Positions 35,748 to 45,567 of a stretch of 64,000 nucleotides of DNA are shown one piece after another; the first letter of the stretch is position 1; every line of letters begins with the position of its first letter. This stretch comes from Nocardia wallacei (GTDB lineage: Bacteria > Actinomycetota > Actinomycetes > Mycobacteriales > Mycobacteriaceae): assembly GCF_014466955.1 (NCBI RefSeq), contig NZ_AP023396.1, forward strand, positions 4,588,001 through 4,652,000. The letters run 5' to 3'. Made by a program: the position numbers and the translations under genes. Below the pieces are notes generated by a model. That model was not told the DNA's origin and did not search any database. It saw only the letters and a list, made by a program, of their open reading frames with translations.

Positions 35748-36426
35748 GACATCGTTCACCAAACCCCCGAAGCATCCCACCACCCGGGTCGTGGTCATCG
35801 GGCTCGGCCGCTTCGGCGCCTCACTGGCCCACGAGCTCGTCGAGCACGGCTCCGAAGTCCTGGCCATCGACGCCGATCCTCGTCTGGTGCAACAGTATTC
35901 CGACGAACTCACCCACGTCGCCGTCGCCGACACCACCGACCCCGACGCGCTCGAACAGCTCGGCGTGGCCGACTTCCCGCATGCCGTGGTGGGTATCGGC
36001 AGTGACCTGGAGGCCAGCATCCTCACCACCTCTCTGCTGGTCGATTTCCGCATCCCGCGCATCTGGGCCAAGGCCAACAGCCGCCAGCACGGCCGCATCC
36101 TCGAGCGTATCGGCGCCCACCACGTGGTCCTGCCGGAGTTCGACATGGGTGAACGCATCGCGCACCTGGTCACCGGGCGCATGCTCGATTACATCGAATT
36201 CGACGACGACTACGCGATGGTGCGCACCACTGCCCCGCACGCGGTGATCGGCACGACGCTCACCGAGAGCGGACTTCGCGAACACTTCGATGTCACGGTC
36301 GTGGCAATCAAACGCCGCGGCGGCGAATTCACCTACGCCACACCCGAAACCGTCGTCGCCCACGGCGACCAGCTGATCGTCTCCGGCAGCATCGCCTGCG
36401 TGGAATCCTTCGCCGACCTCGTCTGA
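35740..36426 (+). CDS. TrkA-type potassium channel regulatory subunit
   Basis: This 228-aa cytosolic protein has an RCK N domain with the nucleotide motif VVVIGLGRFGASLAHELVEHG and an acidic end of strand 2 (IDADPRL), then an RCK C domain (TTLTESGLREHFDVTVVAI, GDQLIVSG). It gates TrkH-type K+ transporters in response to NAD(H)/ATP. TTG 35740 is the start that fits GGAGGAG at 35722-35728. It overlaps the TrkH frame by 8 bases. Confidence 0.8.
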   Translation: MARTSFTKPPKHPTTRVVVIGLGRFGASLAHELVEHGSEVLAIDADPRLVQQYSDELTHVAVADTTDPDALEQLGVADFPHAVVGIGSDLEASILTTSLLVDFRIPRIWAKANSRQHGRILERIGAHHVVLPEFDMGERIAHLVTGRMLDYIEFDDDYAMVRTTAPHAVIGTTLTESGLREHFDVTVVAIKRRGGEFTYATPETVVAHGDQLIVSGSIACVESFADLV

Positions 36427-36454
36427 CGACCCCGCGTCGAAGGCGCGCTGTCGG

Positions 36455-36973
36455 CTACGAAGCGCAGTCGGCTGATCCGGGGCTCGCGGCGTTCCCGGCG
36501 AGTCGTCGAGCGTGCCACCGGTCGAACAGCGCGGGCAGCTCGGCGGCGAAGAAGTCGAAGAAGTCGCGCATCTCGGTGAGCCGACGACCGATCGGAGAAT
36601 TCGCGCCGACGAGATCGATGCCCTCACTGGCGGTTTCGGACCACAACTTCATCATCCGGTCTCGTTTGAGGAAGCTGGCATACCAGAAATCGTCGTGCAG
36701 CCGGTAGGTGTCGCGGCGTTCGCCGGGCACGCGTTCGCGGGTCACCAACCCGACCTGTTCGAGGTAGCGCACCGCGCCCGAGACCGCGGCAGCGCTGACC
36801 GACAGCGTCGATCGCAGCGCACCGGCACTCAATCGGCCCTGCTCGGACATCATGAGCGCGGCGAACACCCGCGCGGGCGTGCGCGGCCAGCCCATCTCGG
36901 CCAGACCGAGCGCGAGTTTCTCCACGAAGCGCACGGTGGCGTCTCCTGGATGCGCCGCGTCCGGATCCGCCAC
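36455..36973 (-). CDS. GbsR/MarR-type transcriptional regulator
   Basis: This 172-aa protein has the winged-helix pattern of GbsR/MarR regulators: FVEKLALGLAEMGWPRTPARVFAALMM, then LSVSAAAVSGAVRYLEQVGLVTRERVPGERRDTY. A helical C-terminal part (TEMRDFFDFFAAELPALFDRW) follows. GTG 36973 follows AGAGG. It lies 16 bases after a paralog (36990-37499); both are divergent from an ABC exporter. Confidence 0.75.
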   Translation of the reverse strand: MADPDAAHPGDATVRFVEKLALGLAEMGWPRTPARVFAALMMSEQGRLSAGALRSTLSVSAAAVSGAVRYLEQVGLVTRERVPGERRDTYRLHDDFWYASFLKRDRMMKLWSETASEGIDLVGANSPIGRRLTEMRDFFDFFAAELPALFDRWHARRLAGNAASPGSADCAS

Positions 36974-36989
36974 TGTGCCCTCTTCTCCG

Positions 36990-37499
36990 TCAGTCCGATG
37001 GGTATGCCTCCGGGAACAGCTCCCGGCGGCGCCGCTGCCATCGTCGCATCGTTTCCGGCAATTCAGCGCGCATGAACCGGTAGTACTCGAGTGTTTCGCG
37101 GACCCGCCGCCCACCCGGGCGGGCACGATCGAGCAACTCGACGCCTTCGGTGAGGAATCGCACCGACCGGTCCAGCGCCTCCTGCCGCTGCATGGTGATC
37201 GCGAACCAGACGTCGTCGTCGTAGACACGGTAGGTGTCCTGCCGCGCGCCGGGCTCACGCTCGCGACCGAGCAGGCCGATCAGCGTCAGGTGCCGCACGG
37301 CACCGGAGATCGCTGCGGCACTGACCTGCAATCCGCGCGACAAGTCCTGAGCGGTGTACCGCTCGGCATCGTCGGCGAGCACATAAGCGAACACCCGCGC
37401 CGACATCCGCGGCATCCCCGATTCGGTGAGCAGCAGCGCGAACTGTTCGACGAATCGCAGGACGGCTTCCTCCTGGCGATCCTCCGGCGCTGCCGACAC
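36990..37499 (-). CDS. GbsR/MarR-type transcriptional regulator
   Basis: A 169-aa paralog of the next gene: FVEQFALLLTESGMPRMSARVFAYVLAD, LQVSAAAISGAVRHLTLIGLLGREREPGARQDTY and YYRFMRAELPETMRRWQRRR. GTG 37499 has GGAGGTGA just upstream; the in-frame ATG 37523 lacks a site. It is divergent from the ABC ATPase gene; the palindrome at 37558-37573 is its likely operator. Confidence 0.75.
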   Translation of the reverse strand: MSAAPEDRQEEAVLRFVEQFALLLTESGMPRMSARVFAYVLADDAERYTAQDLSRGLQVSAAAISGAVRHLTLIGLLGREREPGARQDTYRVYDDDVWFAITMQRQEALDRSVRFLTEGVELLDRARPGGRRVRETLEYYRFMRAELPETMRRWQRRRRELFPEAYPSD

Positions 37500-37557
37500 T
37501 CGCTCACCTCCACTCGGAAACATCCAACGACCAGCTACATCATAGCTTTTAAGTAGA

Positions 37558-37573
37558 TTCACAAATTTGTGAA
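37558..37573. promoter_or_regulatory. Operator of the first GbsR/ABC locus
   Basis: TTCACAAATTTGTGAA is a perfect 16-base palindrome between the divergent regulator and exporter genes. The second ABC/GbsR locus has TTCAGAGATTTGTGAA at 44023-44038, which supports a shared operator type. Confidence 0.7.
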
Positions 37574-37592
37574 ACATGTGTACGATCTCGGC

Positions 37593-38510
37593 ATGGACAA
37601 CGCGATCGCCATCGCCGGACTGCACAAATCCTTCGGCCCCACCAAGGCACTCGACGGCTTGGACCTCGACGTCGCCCGCGGCGAGGTGCACGGATTCCTG
37701 GGCCCCAACGGAGCGGGCAAGACGACCACCATCCGCGTACTGCTCGGCCTGCTCAAGGCCGATCACGGCACGGTGTCGCTGCTCGGCGGAGACCCCTGGA
37801 CCGACGCGGTCGAGCTACACCGCCGTCTGGCGTATGTGCCCGGCGACGTGGAGCTGTGGCCCAATCTGACCGGCGGCGAGGCGATCGATTTGTTCGGCCG
37901 GCTGCGCGGCGGGCTCGACGAGGCCCGCCGCGACGAGCTCGTGGAGCGTTTCGATCTCGACCCCACCAAGAAGGGCCGTACCTACTCCAAGGGCAACCGC
38001 CAGAAAGTCGCCCTCATCGCCGCCCTCGCCTCCGATGTGGAACTGTTGCTGCTCGACGAACCGACCGCGGGGCTGGACCCGCTGATGGAGGTCGTGTTCC
38101 AGGACGTCGTCCACGAAGCGAAAGCCGCCGGCACGACGGTGCTGTTGTCCAGCCACATCCTCGCTCAGGTGGAGAAACTGGCCGACCGGGTCAGCATCGT
38201 CCGGCTCGGCCGGATCGTGCAATCGGGAACATTGGCCGAGATGCGCTATCTGACCCGTACCACCGTCGAGGCGGTGACCGCCCGGCCGGTGCACGGACTT
38301 CACGACCTCGACGGGGTCCACCATGTGGTCACCGATGACGGCCGGATCCGGTTCGACGTCGACGGACCCGCGCTCGATGCGGCCATCGGCACACTCAGTG
38401 CCGCCGGTCTGCGCGCGCTCACCAGCCATCCACCCACTCTCGAAGAGCTGATGCTGCGCCATTACGGTGACGAACTCGCCGCCAACGGCAACGCGGGAGC
38501 GGAACGATGA
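37593..38510 (+). CDS. ABC exporter ATP-binding protein
   Basis: This 305-aa ATPase has Walker [11 protein letters not shown], the signature [11 protein letters not shown], Walker [13 protein letters not shown] and the H-loop SSH. A C-terminal extension of about 80 residues is typical of drug-export (DrrA/CcmA-like) ATPases. ATG 37593 is the start. Its stop overlaps the permease start. The pair plus GbsR regulators resembles antibiotic (tetronasin-type) efflux loci, an inference from architecture. Confidence 0.85.
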   Translation: MDNAIAIAGLHKSFGPTKALDGLDLDVARGEVHGFLGPNGAGKTTTIRVLLGLLKADHGTVSLLGGDPWTDAVELHRRLAYVPGDVELWPNLTGGEAIDLFGRLRGGLDEARRDELVERFDLDPTKKGRTYSKGNRQKVALIAALASDVELLLLDEPTAGLDPLMEVVFQDVVHEAKAAGTTVLLSSHILAQVEKLADRVSIVRLGRIVQSGTLAEMRYLTRTTVEAVTARPVHGLHDLDGVHHVVTDDGRIRFDVDGPALDAAIGTLSAAGLRALTSHPPTLEELMLRHYGDELAANGNAGAER

Positions 38511-40156
38511 CCGTATCGACCGGAGAAGCCATCGGCAGGAGGGTTTCGGTCGGCCGGGGCCGGTTCACCGGCACCGGCACACTGATCCGATTCATGCTGC
38601 GCCGTGACCGCGTCAAACTACCGGCGTGGATCCTCGGCATCACCATCATGGGCCTGTACTACGCCAGCGTGCTGCCGCAGACCTATCAGACCGAGGAGGA
38701 TCTGAAAGCCATCAGCAGCTTCGCCGAAGGCACAATGGGCGCCCTCATCTCCGGTCCCGGCTACGGTCTGGACCACCCGACCGTCGAGTCGGTGATCGTC
38801 GCGGTCTACGGGCTGTACTTCCTGCTGCTGGCCGCGCTGATGAACATCCTGCTCGTCTCCCGGCACACCCGTGTCGAGGAGCAAACCGGCCGCGCCGAAC
38901 TCATCCGGGCTAACGTGGTCGGCCGCCACGCCCAACTGACCGCCGCGCTCGCTGTGGCCCTCGCCGCGAACGCGATCCTGTCGGTCTTCGTGGCGGGCAG
39001 TTTCGCTGTCGCCGGGCTCGACACCGGCGGCGCGCCCTTGTTCGGCGCCGGTGTCGGGGCGGCCGGGCTCGTCTTCGCCGCGATCACCGCGATCACCGTC
39101 CAGATCACCGAATACTCCCGCGCCGCTGCGGGTCTGGCAGGGCTGGGCCTCGGCGTCGCCTACGTCCTGCGCGCGGCCGGCGACTCGATCCGGGAGGGCG
39201 GCAGCGCGCTGTCGTGGCTGTCCCCGCTGGCCTGGTCGCAGCAAACCCGTGCTTACGTCGACCCGCGGTGGTGGCCGCTGGCCCTGTCGGGGCTGTTCGC
39301 CGCGGCCGCAGCCGCACTCGGCTATGTCCTGTCCTCGCGCCGCGACCTCGATGCCGGCCTCGTCGCGCCTCGGCGTGGGCACCCCCGCGCGGCCGCATGG
39401 CTCAATTCTCCTGTCGCACTGGCCTTCCGGCTGCAACGAGCCAGTCTCATCGGCTGGGGCGCCGCGCTGGCAGCGGCCGGGCTGCTCTACGGCGCACTCA
39501 CCAAGACCCTCGTCGACTCGTTCGAAGACCTCCCCGACCAGATGATCGACATCATGGGCGGCAACCCCGACCGCATGCTCGACGGCTACGTCAGCACGAT
39601 GGCGATCTTCGACGCCTTGCTGGTCGTCGTCTTCGCCATTCTCGGCGTGCAGTCGCTCCGCGGCGAGGAGACCAAAGGCCGCGCCGAACCCGTTCTCGCC
39701 ACCGGCACCGGACGCTGGGCACTGTTCGGCAGTTGGATCGGCGTCCTCGCCGTCGGCGCCGCCATCCTGTTGCTGCTCACCGGCGTCGCGCTCGGGTCGT
39801 CGGCGGCGATCTCGATCGGCGACGCCGGCTACCTGTGGAAGGTGACCGGCGCACACCTCGCCTATCTTCCGGCCGTTCTGGTCGTCCTCGCGGTGGCGGC
39901 CCTGCTGTTCGGTGTCCTGCCCTCGGCCATCGGCGCGGCCTGGGCACTGTTCGGCTTCTCGATGATTCTCGGATTCTTCGGGCCCATCATGAATCTGCCG
40001 CAGCCGGTGATGAATCTGTCACCCTTCGAGCACGTCGCCGGTCTGCCACTCGAACCTGTGTCGTGGCCACCGCTGATCACCCTGACCAGCCTCGCCGCCG
40101 CATTCGCCGCGGTCGGTGGGTACCTGTTCCGGCGCCGCGACCTCGACACGAAATAG
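38507..40156 (+). CDS. ABC-2 exporter permease, duplicated form
   Basis: This 549-aa membrane protein has about 12 helices in two similar halves, each starting with a short amphipathic region ([20 protein letters not shown] and [20 protein letters not shown]). Each half carries an EExxGRAE-type motif ([10 protein letters not shown] and [12 protein letters not shown]). This is the layout of TnrB3-like polyketide antibiotic exporters. It overlaps the ATPase gene by four bases (ATGA). Confidence 0.8.
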   Translation: MTVSTGEAIGRRVSVGRGRFTGTGTLIRFMLRRDRVKLPAWILGITIMGLYYASVLPQTYQTEEDLKAISSFAEGTMGALISGPGYGLDHPTVESVIVAVYGLYFLLLAALMNILLVSRHTRVEEQTGRAELIRANVVGRHAQLTAALAVALAANAILSVFVAGSFAVAGLDTGGAPLFGAGVGAAGLVFAAITAITVQITEYSRAAAGLAGLGLGVAYVLRAAGDSIREGGSALSWLSPLAWSQQTRAYVDPRWWPLALSGLFAAAAAALGYVLSSRRDLDAGLVAPRRGHPRAAAWLNSPVALAFRLQRASLIGWGAALAAAGLLYGALTKTLVDSFEDLPDQMIDIMGGNPDRMLDGYVSTMAIFDALLVVVFAILGVQSLRGEETKGRAEPVLATGTGRWALFGSWIGVLAVGAAILLLLTGVALGSSAAISIGDAGYLWKVTGAHLAYLPAVLVVLAVAALLFGVLPSAIGAAWALFGFSMILGFFGPIMNLPQPVMNLSPFEHVAGLPLEPVSWPPLITLTSLAAAFAAVGGYLFRRRDLDTK

Positions 40157-40239
40157 CCTGGTATGCCTGCGACCCGGACGAACACCATCCGTTCGGGATT
40201 GCAGGCAGGCAGCGCTTGCACGTCGGGACTCGGCGGACG

Positions 40240-40392
40240 CTAATCGTGTGGCTTCCGGTCGCGTCCACGGCGTCGGCTTCTCCCCCAGCCCACGCCCAGG
40301 CCGACCACGACCACCACAGCGCCCGACAGCCACAGCAGGGCCGCCACGACCATCATCGATTCCCACAGACCGGATTCACCGCCGCTCGACAT
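40240..40392 (-). CDS. Small single-pass membrane protein
   Basis: A 50-codon frame begins MSSGGESGLWESMMVVAALL and has one transmembrane helix (residues about 12-36) followed by an Arg-rich cytoplasmic tail. GAGGCGAGGA lies 5 bases before the ATG, an excellent ribosome binding site. The gap it fills would otherwise be empty. Function unknown. Confidence 0.5.
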   Translation of the reverse strand: MSSGGESGLWESMMVVAALLWLSGAVVVVVGLGVGWGRSRRRGRDRKPHD

Positions 40393-40415
40393 ACGTTCCT
40401 CGCCTCACGAAATCG

Positions 40416-40907
40416 CTACAGTGCCAGCATGACCGCCAGCACGGTCGCGTACAACAGGCCCGCACCGGCGCCTGCGAGCGCGCCGAAGACCGCACAGCGA
40501 ACGACCGTGATCCATGTCAGCGGATAAGCGCGGTTGCTCCGGTAGCTGACACGGACAACGATCTCGGAGCCGACCGGGTACCGGCCCGGGACGTGGTGGC
40601 GCCGCGTCAGCCAATCCGCGCCCCGATACTCCACCACCGACCGCAACCGTCGCGGCGGACACCCGCAGGCAACCGGCTCGTGGTCATCCCGGCAGGTGTG
40701 CGCGACCACCCGCGCCGCACGGCGACCGGTATACACCGGACCACCGTAGGACCGGAACGCCTCGTTGAACGGCACGATCACATGGTGGTACGCCGCCCCC
40801 ACCACAGCCCCGAACACCGCACTGGACGCCACACCAGCGAGCAACGGCCCAAGCAGATCCAGCACTGCCGGATCATAAGGCCCGCCTACCGATCCGATAC
40901 ACGTCAT
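40416..40907 (-). CDS. DUF3592-like membrane protein
   Basis: This 163-aa protein has an N-terminal helix (DLLGPLLAGVASSAVFGAVVG), an extracytoplasmic domain of about 80 residues with VVEYRGADWLTRRH and YPVGSEIVVRVSYRSNRAYPL, which is the DUF3592 pattern, and a C-terminal helix. A Cys-rich turn (CGCPPRR) is notable. The start is uncertain. Function unknown. Confidence 0.5.
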   Translation of the reverse strand: MTCIGSVGGPYDPAVLDLLGPLLAGVASSAVFGAVVGAAYHHVIVPFNEAFRSYGGPVYTGRRAARVVAHTCRDDHEPVACGCPPRRLRSVVEYRGADWLTRRHHVPGRYPVGSEIVVRVSYRSNRAYPLTWITVVRCAVFGALAGAGAGLLYATVLAVMLAL

Positions 40908-41052
40908 GCCGGGCCGTCTGGCAGCAGCTACACCGGTTTCAGGCCACCATCGGTGGTGATGATGTCGCCGCTCGCGCTTCGTGATATTCGCCGGCTCGCT
41001 TCCTACGTCGATGACGGTGCCCGGTCCGTTGCTCCGAATTCGCCTGTGCAGC

Positions 41053-41991
41053 TCAGGATGTGAATATCAGCGGGAGGGTTGCGATGTAGCCGAGGAGCAG
41101 GAGACCGGCTTCGGCGGTGGTCAGCCGCAGGTCGCGGCGGAGCAGCAGCCAGGCGAGACCGGTAGTGGCGACCATGGCGAGGACGAGGACGGTCCGGATG
41201 GGGACGGAGTCGCCAGGCCCGGTGAGGATTCCCACGAGGCCGCCGCCGATGAGGCTGTTGAACATGTTGCTGCCGAAGACGTTTCCGATGAGCAATTCGG
41301 TCTCACCGCGGCGCTGGGCTTGCACCGCGGCGACGAGTTCGGGAATCGAGGTACCGAGCGCGACGAGGGTGGCGCCGATGACGACCTGCGGGACTCCGAA
41401 CCGGGTGGCGATCGCCGCGGCGTTGCTGACCAGCAGTTGCGCGGCGAGCAGGACCCCGGCCAATCCTGCTGCGGTGCGCGCCATCTCGCGGCCCGCGCGC
41501 GGCGGCGTGTCCGAGCCGGTCGTGGTGAACTCGACGGCTTGCTCGGTGACCGCGAGGTTGTTCTGGTCGGTGCGGGCCCAGCGCACCAGCGCGGTGATCG
41601 CGATGACGGCACCGGCACACAGCAGCAGTCCGGTCCACAGGTTCAGGCCGATGAGCATGGCCGCGGCGAACAGTGCGACGGCGGCCGTGGAAACGAACAC
41701 CTCGCGGTTGATGACTGCCGAGGTCGCGCTGACCGTGCCGGCGAGAGCGGCCACACCGAGCACGAGCGTGATGTTGAGGATGTTGGAGCCCACCAGGTTC
41801 CCGGCGGCGATGCCGCCGTTTCCTGTCCCGGCAGCGGTGCCGGAGACGACGAATTCCGGTGCGGACGTGCCCAATCCGATGATGATGACACCGACGATCG
41901 CGGGTGCCACGCGCAGCTGCCGGGCCACGCGCGCAGCCCCCAGCACCAGCTGGTCGGCGGCGAGCGGAAGAACGGCGAGCCCGGCGAGCAC
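41053..41991 (-). CDS. CaCA-family calcium/sodium:proton antiporter (YrbG-like)
   Basis: This 312-aa membrane protein has the two inverted alpha-repeats of the CaCA family: GLGTSAPEFVVSG with GNLVGSNILNITLVLG, and ALGTSIPELVAAVQ with GNVFGSNMFNSLIGG. About ten helices are visible. Both acidic residues (Glu in SAPE and SIPE) are present. GTG 41991 leaves a slightly short first helix; no better start exists in frame, so the true start may be a rare codon a few residues upstream. Confidence 0.75.
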   Translation of the reverse strand: MLAGLAVLPLAADQLVLGAARVARQLRVAPAIVGVIIIGLGTSAPEFVVSGTAAGTGNGGIAAGNLVGSNILNITLVLGVAALAGTVSATSAVINREVFVSTAAVALFAAAMLIGLNLWTGLLLCAGAVIAITALVRWARTDQNNLAVTEQAVEFTTTGSDTPPRAGREMARTAAGLAGVLLAAQLLVSNAAAIATRFGVPQVVIGATLVALGTSIPELVAAVQAQRRGETELLIGNVFGSNMFNSLIGGGLVGILTGPGDSVPIRTVLVLAMVATTGLAWLLLRRDLRLTTAEAGLLLLGYIATLPLIFTS

Positions 41992-42199
41992 ACCGAGAAC
42001 CTGAACGAGCAGACGACCCTCCCACCCTCGGCAGGCGCCGTCCCGTCCGCCCGCTCCTCGATCTTCATCGTAACGGTCTCGCGATGAGCGGCCCTCCCAC
42101 GAGTGCGGGCCCACGCGAATCGGTGTGCCGCGTGGCCTGAGGAACAGCGTGATCGGCTCACCGCCTCGGTGTTGCGAGCCGGCGAGCCGATCACTGAGG

Positions 42200-43039
42200 T
42201 CAGGCGAGGTCGCGGTGGTTGAACCGGTACGTCCCTGCGGTAACCAGAACGGCCGACACGGCGGCCAGGACGAGCAGGCCGGTCCAGCCGAAGCCGTTCC
42301 GCAGTGGTTCGCTGTCGATGTAGTAGTGGAACGGCGACAGGTAAGCGGCCCATCCCAGGCCGATCTGGTCGGCAAAGGCGTGTGCCGCGTAGGCCGCGAC
42401 ACCGACGACCGCGGTGACCGCGAACACCACGGCGCGACGTCCGGAAGCGGCGCCGATACCGGTGGCCAAGGCACCGAAGGTGACGGTCAGCAGGATCAGA
42501 TGCACGCATTGGGCGGCGAACTGCCCGGCGCCGATCGCGGTCAGGTCGGCCCCGCCGCGGATGGCGAGCATCGCCAGCCACAGCACGACACCGATGCCCG
42601 TGGCCGCCAGCACCAGTGCGGCGAAACGCTGCAGTATCAACGACGTTCGCGTGATCGGGTGCGCCAGCAGCAGATCCAGGGTGCCGGACTCCTCGTCGGC
42701 GGCGGTAACGCGTGCGCCGACCGCGGCACCGAAGAACATCGCCAGCAACGGCACGATCAACCCGAACACTGTGGAACCGAGATACCCTGCCGCCGAGCCG
42801 ATGTCCTCCATATGCAGCGCGCTGCGCAGGCTCTCGGGCATGTTCTCCGCTTGGGCGGCACCGCTTTCCGCCATCTGCGGATAGAAAGACGCGTACATCA
42901 CCGCGGCGAGCGTGATCCCGGCGGTCCAGCCCAGCAGACCGCGGCGGTTGACGCGCAGGGTCTTGGTGAGCACAACTGTGCGAGCGGTGGCCATCGCGGG
43001 CTCGATCATCGGCACGACAGCGGCGGATACGGTGGTCAT
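42200..43039 (-). CDS. ABC-2 exporter permease
   Basis: This 279-aa membrane protein has six helices and the ABC-2 pattern: short amphipathic start (RVNRRGLLGWTAGITLAAVM), the motif DEESGTLDLLLAHPITRTSLI, and a C-terminal NGFGWTGLLVLAAVSAVLVTAG before NHRDL. ATG 43039 follows GGA. It lies 45 bases after the ATPase gene and would form a homodimeric exporter with it. Confidence 0.8.
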   Translation of the reverse strand: MTTVSAAVVPMIEPAMATARTVVLTKTLRVNRRGLLGWTAGITLAAVMYASFYPQMAESGAAQAENMPESLRSALHMEDIGSAAGYLGSTVFGLIVPLLAMFFGAAVGARVTAADEESGTLDLLLAHPITRTSLILQRFAALVLAATGIGVVLWLAMLAIRGGADLTAIGAGQFAAQCVHLILLTVTFGALATGIGAASGRRAVVFAVTAVVGVAAYAAHAFADQIGLGWAAYLSPFHYYIDSEPLRNGFGWTGLLVLAAVSAVLVTAGTYRFNHRDLA

Positions 43040-43084
43040 GGCACGAATTCCTTATCGGAGTACGAGTTGGGTTGTGTCTAGAAG

Positions 43085-44002
43085 TCAGGCCGCGGGCTGT
43101 GGTGCGGCATCGGCGCTCGCATAGTGGCTGTGGAAGATCTCGTCCAGATGCGGCTCGGTGGTGAGCAACGCGGTCACGGTGTGCCGGGCCGCGGCCTTGA
43201 CGACCGCATCGGGGGTACCGGTCAGCCGGGCACGCAGCACCGTGCCCGAATCATCGAGAACCGGGTCCACCAGACCGGGCAGAGCACAGAACTCGTCGAC
43301 CGCAACCGGTGCGGCGAACCGGATTTCGATCCGCCTGGTGGCGCCCGCGCGGAGATCGGCGACGGTGTCGAGTGCGACCACCGCACCGTCGCGCAGGATG
43401 GCGATACGGTCGGCCACGGCTTCGACCTCGTCCATGATGTGACTGGACATGAACACCGTCTGGCCGTTCGCGGCGGCTTCGGTGACCATTTCCAGGAACG
43501 TCTGTTGCACCAGCGGATCCAGTCCCGACGTGGGCTCGTCCAGGATCAGCAGCTCAGGGGTGTGCATGAACGCCTGGACCAGCCCGACCTTCTGCCGGTT
43601 GCCCTTGGACAGACTCTTGATCGTCGCGGTCTGGTCGAGACCGAGCCGGGCGGCGAGGTCATCGATGCGGTGCTGCGCGACACCGCCCCGCAGGTCACCC
43701 AGGAACCGCAGGCAGTCCCGCACTCTCTGGCGGCCGTCGACAACGAAATCACCTGCCAGGTAACCGATCCGGCGCCGCATCGCGACACCGTCGGCACGGG
43801 GATCCAGGCCCAGCACGGTGGCCGAGCCGGAGGTGGGCCGGATCAGGTCCAGAAGGAGCCGGATGGTGGTCGACTTCCCGGCACCGTTGGGGCCCAGGTA
43901 ACCGAACACCTCCCCTTCGCGGACGTCGAGGGTCAGTCCGGCCAAGCCGCGACGCGTCCCGTAGGTCTTGGTGAGGTCGCGGATCTCGATGGCGTTGCTC
44001 AT
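43085..44002 (-). CDS. ABC exporter ATP-binding protein
   Basis: This 305-aa ATPase has Walker A GPNGAGKSTT, signature [12 protein letters not shown], Walker B LLILDEPTSGLD and H-loop SSH, with a C-terminal extension like that of 37593-38510. ATG 44002 has no strong ribosome binding site and may be leaderless. It is divergent from the GbsR-type gene at 44076; the operator 44023-44038 lies between. Confidence 0.85.
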   Translation of the reverse strand: MSNAIEIRDLTKTYGTRRGLAGLTLDVREGEVFGYLGPNGAGKSTTIRLLLDLIRPTSGSATVLGLDPRADGVAMRRRIGYLAGDFVVDGRQRVRDCLRFLGDLRGGVAQHRIDDLAARLGLDQTATIKSLSKGNRQKVGLVQAFMHTPELLILDEPTSGLDPLVQQTFLEMVTEAAANGQTVFMSSHIMDEVEAVADRIAILRDGAVVALDTVADLRAGATRRIEIRFAAPVAVDEFCALPGLVDPVLDDSGTVLRARLTGTPDAVVKAAARHTVTALLTTEPHLDEIFHSHYASADAAPQPAA

Positions 44003-44022
44003 GACCCACACACTAACGAACT

Positions 44023-44038
44023 TTCAGAGATTTGTGAA
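44023..44038. promoter_or_regulatory. Operator of the second GbsR/ABC locus
   Basis: TTCAGAGATTTGTGAA is an imperfect palindrome differing at two positions from the perfect one at 37558-37573. It sits in the same position, between an ABC exporter and a divergent GbsR/MarR gene. Confidence 0.6.
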
Positions 44039-44075
44039 GATACTGATATTTCGGAGGTCTCTGTATGGTGGTGGC

Positions 44076-44552
44076 ATGGACTCCACACAGCGACTTCGCG
44101 ATGCGGCCGAACGGCTCGCACTGACCCTGGCGCAGGGCGGAATGCAGAAGACGACGGCGCGGGTGATGACCGCACTGCTGTATACCGAGCAGGAGACGAT
44201 GACAGCAGCGGACCTGTGCGAGCAGCTGTCGATCAGCACCGGCGCGGTATCGTCCGCAGTGAAGCAGCTGACCCAGTCGGGAATGATCGAGCGCGTACCC
44301 GCGCCGGGCAGCCGGCGCGAGCACTACCGCTTCCCGGCAGGCGCGTGGGCGCGGCTGTACACCTATCAGAACGCCTTGCTGAAAACGATGCAGGACTCCG
44401 CCCAGGAAGGGCTCGACGCCACCACCGACGACAGCCCGGCCGTCGACCGGCTCCGCGAGATGCAGGACTTCTACTCCTACATGGCCCAACAGATGCCCGC
44501 ACTCATCGAACGCTGGCAGGAAAACTACGGCAGGCACCGCGCTACCACCTGA
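44076..44552 (+). CDS. GbsR/MarR-type transcriptional regulator
   Basis: This 158-aa protein has RLALTLAQGGMQKTTARVMTALL, LSISTGAVSSAVKQLTQSGMIERVPAPGSRREHY and LREMQDFYSYMAQQMPALIERW, the same layout as the pair at 36455-37499. It is divergent from the ABC exporter 43085-42200 and probably represses it. ATG 44076 follows GGTGG. Confidence 0.75.
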   Translation: MDSTQRLRDAAERLALTLAQGGMQKTTARVMTALLYTEQETMTAADLCEQLSISTGAVSSAVKQLTQSGMIERVPAPGSRREHYRFPAGAWARLYTYQNALLKTMQDSAQEGLDATTDDSPAVDRLREMQDFYSYMAQQMPALIERWQENYGRHRATT

Positions 44553-45120
44553 CACGGAAGCCGGACACAGGAGAGGAAATCTCGCAGACTCTCATCGAGA
44601 TCGGTGACGAGCCGATAAATGGCCGCACCGCCAGTAGCCACCGACATCATCGCCACCTGATCGCGCACCCCGGTATCCGGGTCTCCCGGTCAGTACGGTG
44701 AACCGCTATTCCCTCAAAGCGATGGAACGGCTCATGCCCTGGGCAAAACCCGACGACGAGGGAATCACTTTGCAGCGCAACGGCACACGCACGGTAAACA
44801 TCAATGACAAACGCGCACCTGCAACCGCGTGGTACCAGGCACCGGCAACTTACACACTCGTCACCGACATCTGCCGGGTCCGCGACTAACGCTGCTGCCT
44901 TGCCCGCCACCGGAATTGTTGGTCACCGCACCCACATCGACCAGCACGGTGCCGCCATACCCACCACCAGGGCACAGCCCGTACCCTCCAACGGGCGTTC
45001 AATCTGGCTTCGAATAACTGAATCGCGTTTCGATCGTCAACGTCCCCCAAGAAAAACGCTGTTCACGACCGGTCCCATCCTTATAGTGCCCCGCCGAGGG
45101 CACGGACCTGCGACAGTCGA
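44553..45120. other. Gene-poor region
   Basis: About 570 bases with short open frames on both strands but no family features or convincing starts. Together with 45568-46164 it looks like an old insertion region. Confidence 0.4.
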
Positions 45121-45567
45121 CTACACCCGGGGTCGCCCCTGGCTGTCCCTCGTAACGATCCCGTGTTCGCGGAGCTTATTCAGAACGGTCATACCGTCAA
45201 CGCCCAGATGCTGGCCGGCTCGTGCGAGGGACCAGCCCATGCCATAGAGCCGGATTGCGTCATCCATCTGCTCGGACGTCAGGCCACGGCGACGCATCGG
45301 CACGTGATGGCGACGCAGGATCTCGCTGACCGTCCGCCGCTCGATCCCGAACCGCTCCCCCAGCTCGTACACCGTCGCCCCACTCTGATACCCGGCGATC
45401 AGCTCCCGAACCTGACCATCATCGAGACGACAAACCCGCCTACCCGAACCGATCGGCTTGATCCGAAGTTCGGGACCGTCGGCCACCGGACGGTTCGGAT
45501 TGATTAGCGTTAGGCCCGGCAACGTGGAATCGAACCCAAGGATATCCAGCGCGGCCAAATGCCTCAC
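45121..45567 (-). CDS. Helix-turn-helix protein, possible serine recombinase C-terminal remnant
   Basis: The 148-aa frame contains two successive helix-turn-helix segments: [41 protein letters not shown] and [37 protein letters not shown]. This arrangement is seen in Hin-like tails of serine recombinases and in stand-alone HTH proteins. No resolvase catalytic domain is adjacent, so it may be a remnant. The start is uncertain. Confidence 0.5.
   Translation of the reverse strand: MRHLAALDILGFDSTLPGLTLINPNRPVADGPELRIKPIGSGRRVCRLDDGQVRELIAGYQSGATVYELGERFGIERRTVSEILRRHHVPMRRRGLTSEQMDDAIRLYGMGWSLARAGQHLGVDGMTVLNKLREHGIVTRDSQGRPRV

Noticed and set aside
40927..40975. Minus-strand tail reading SGDIITTDGGLKPV, like a short-chain dehydrogenase C terminus
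   Set aside because: Only about 15 residues match and the usual YVTGQ segment is absent; too short to call.
44698..44889. Possible 63-aa plus-strand gene
   Set aside because: No family, weak start context and an equally good overlapping frame on the other strand.
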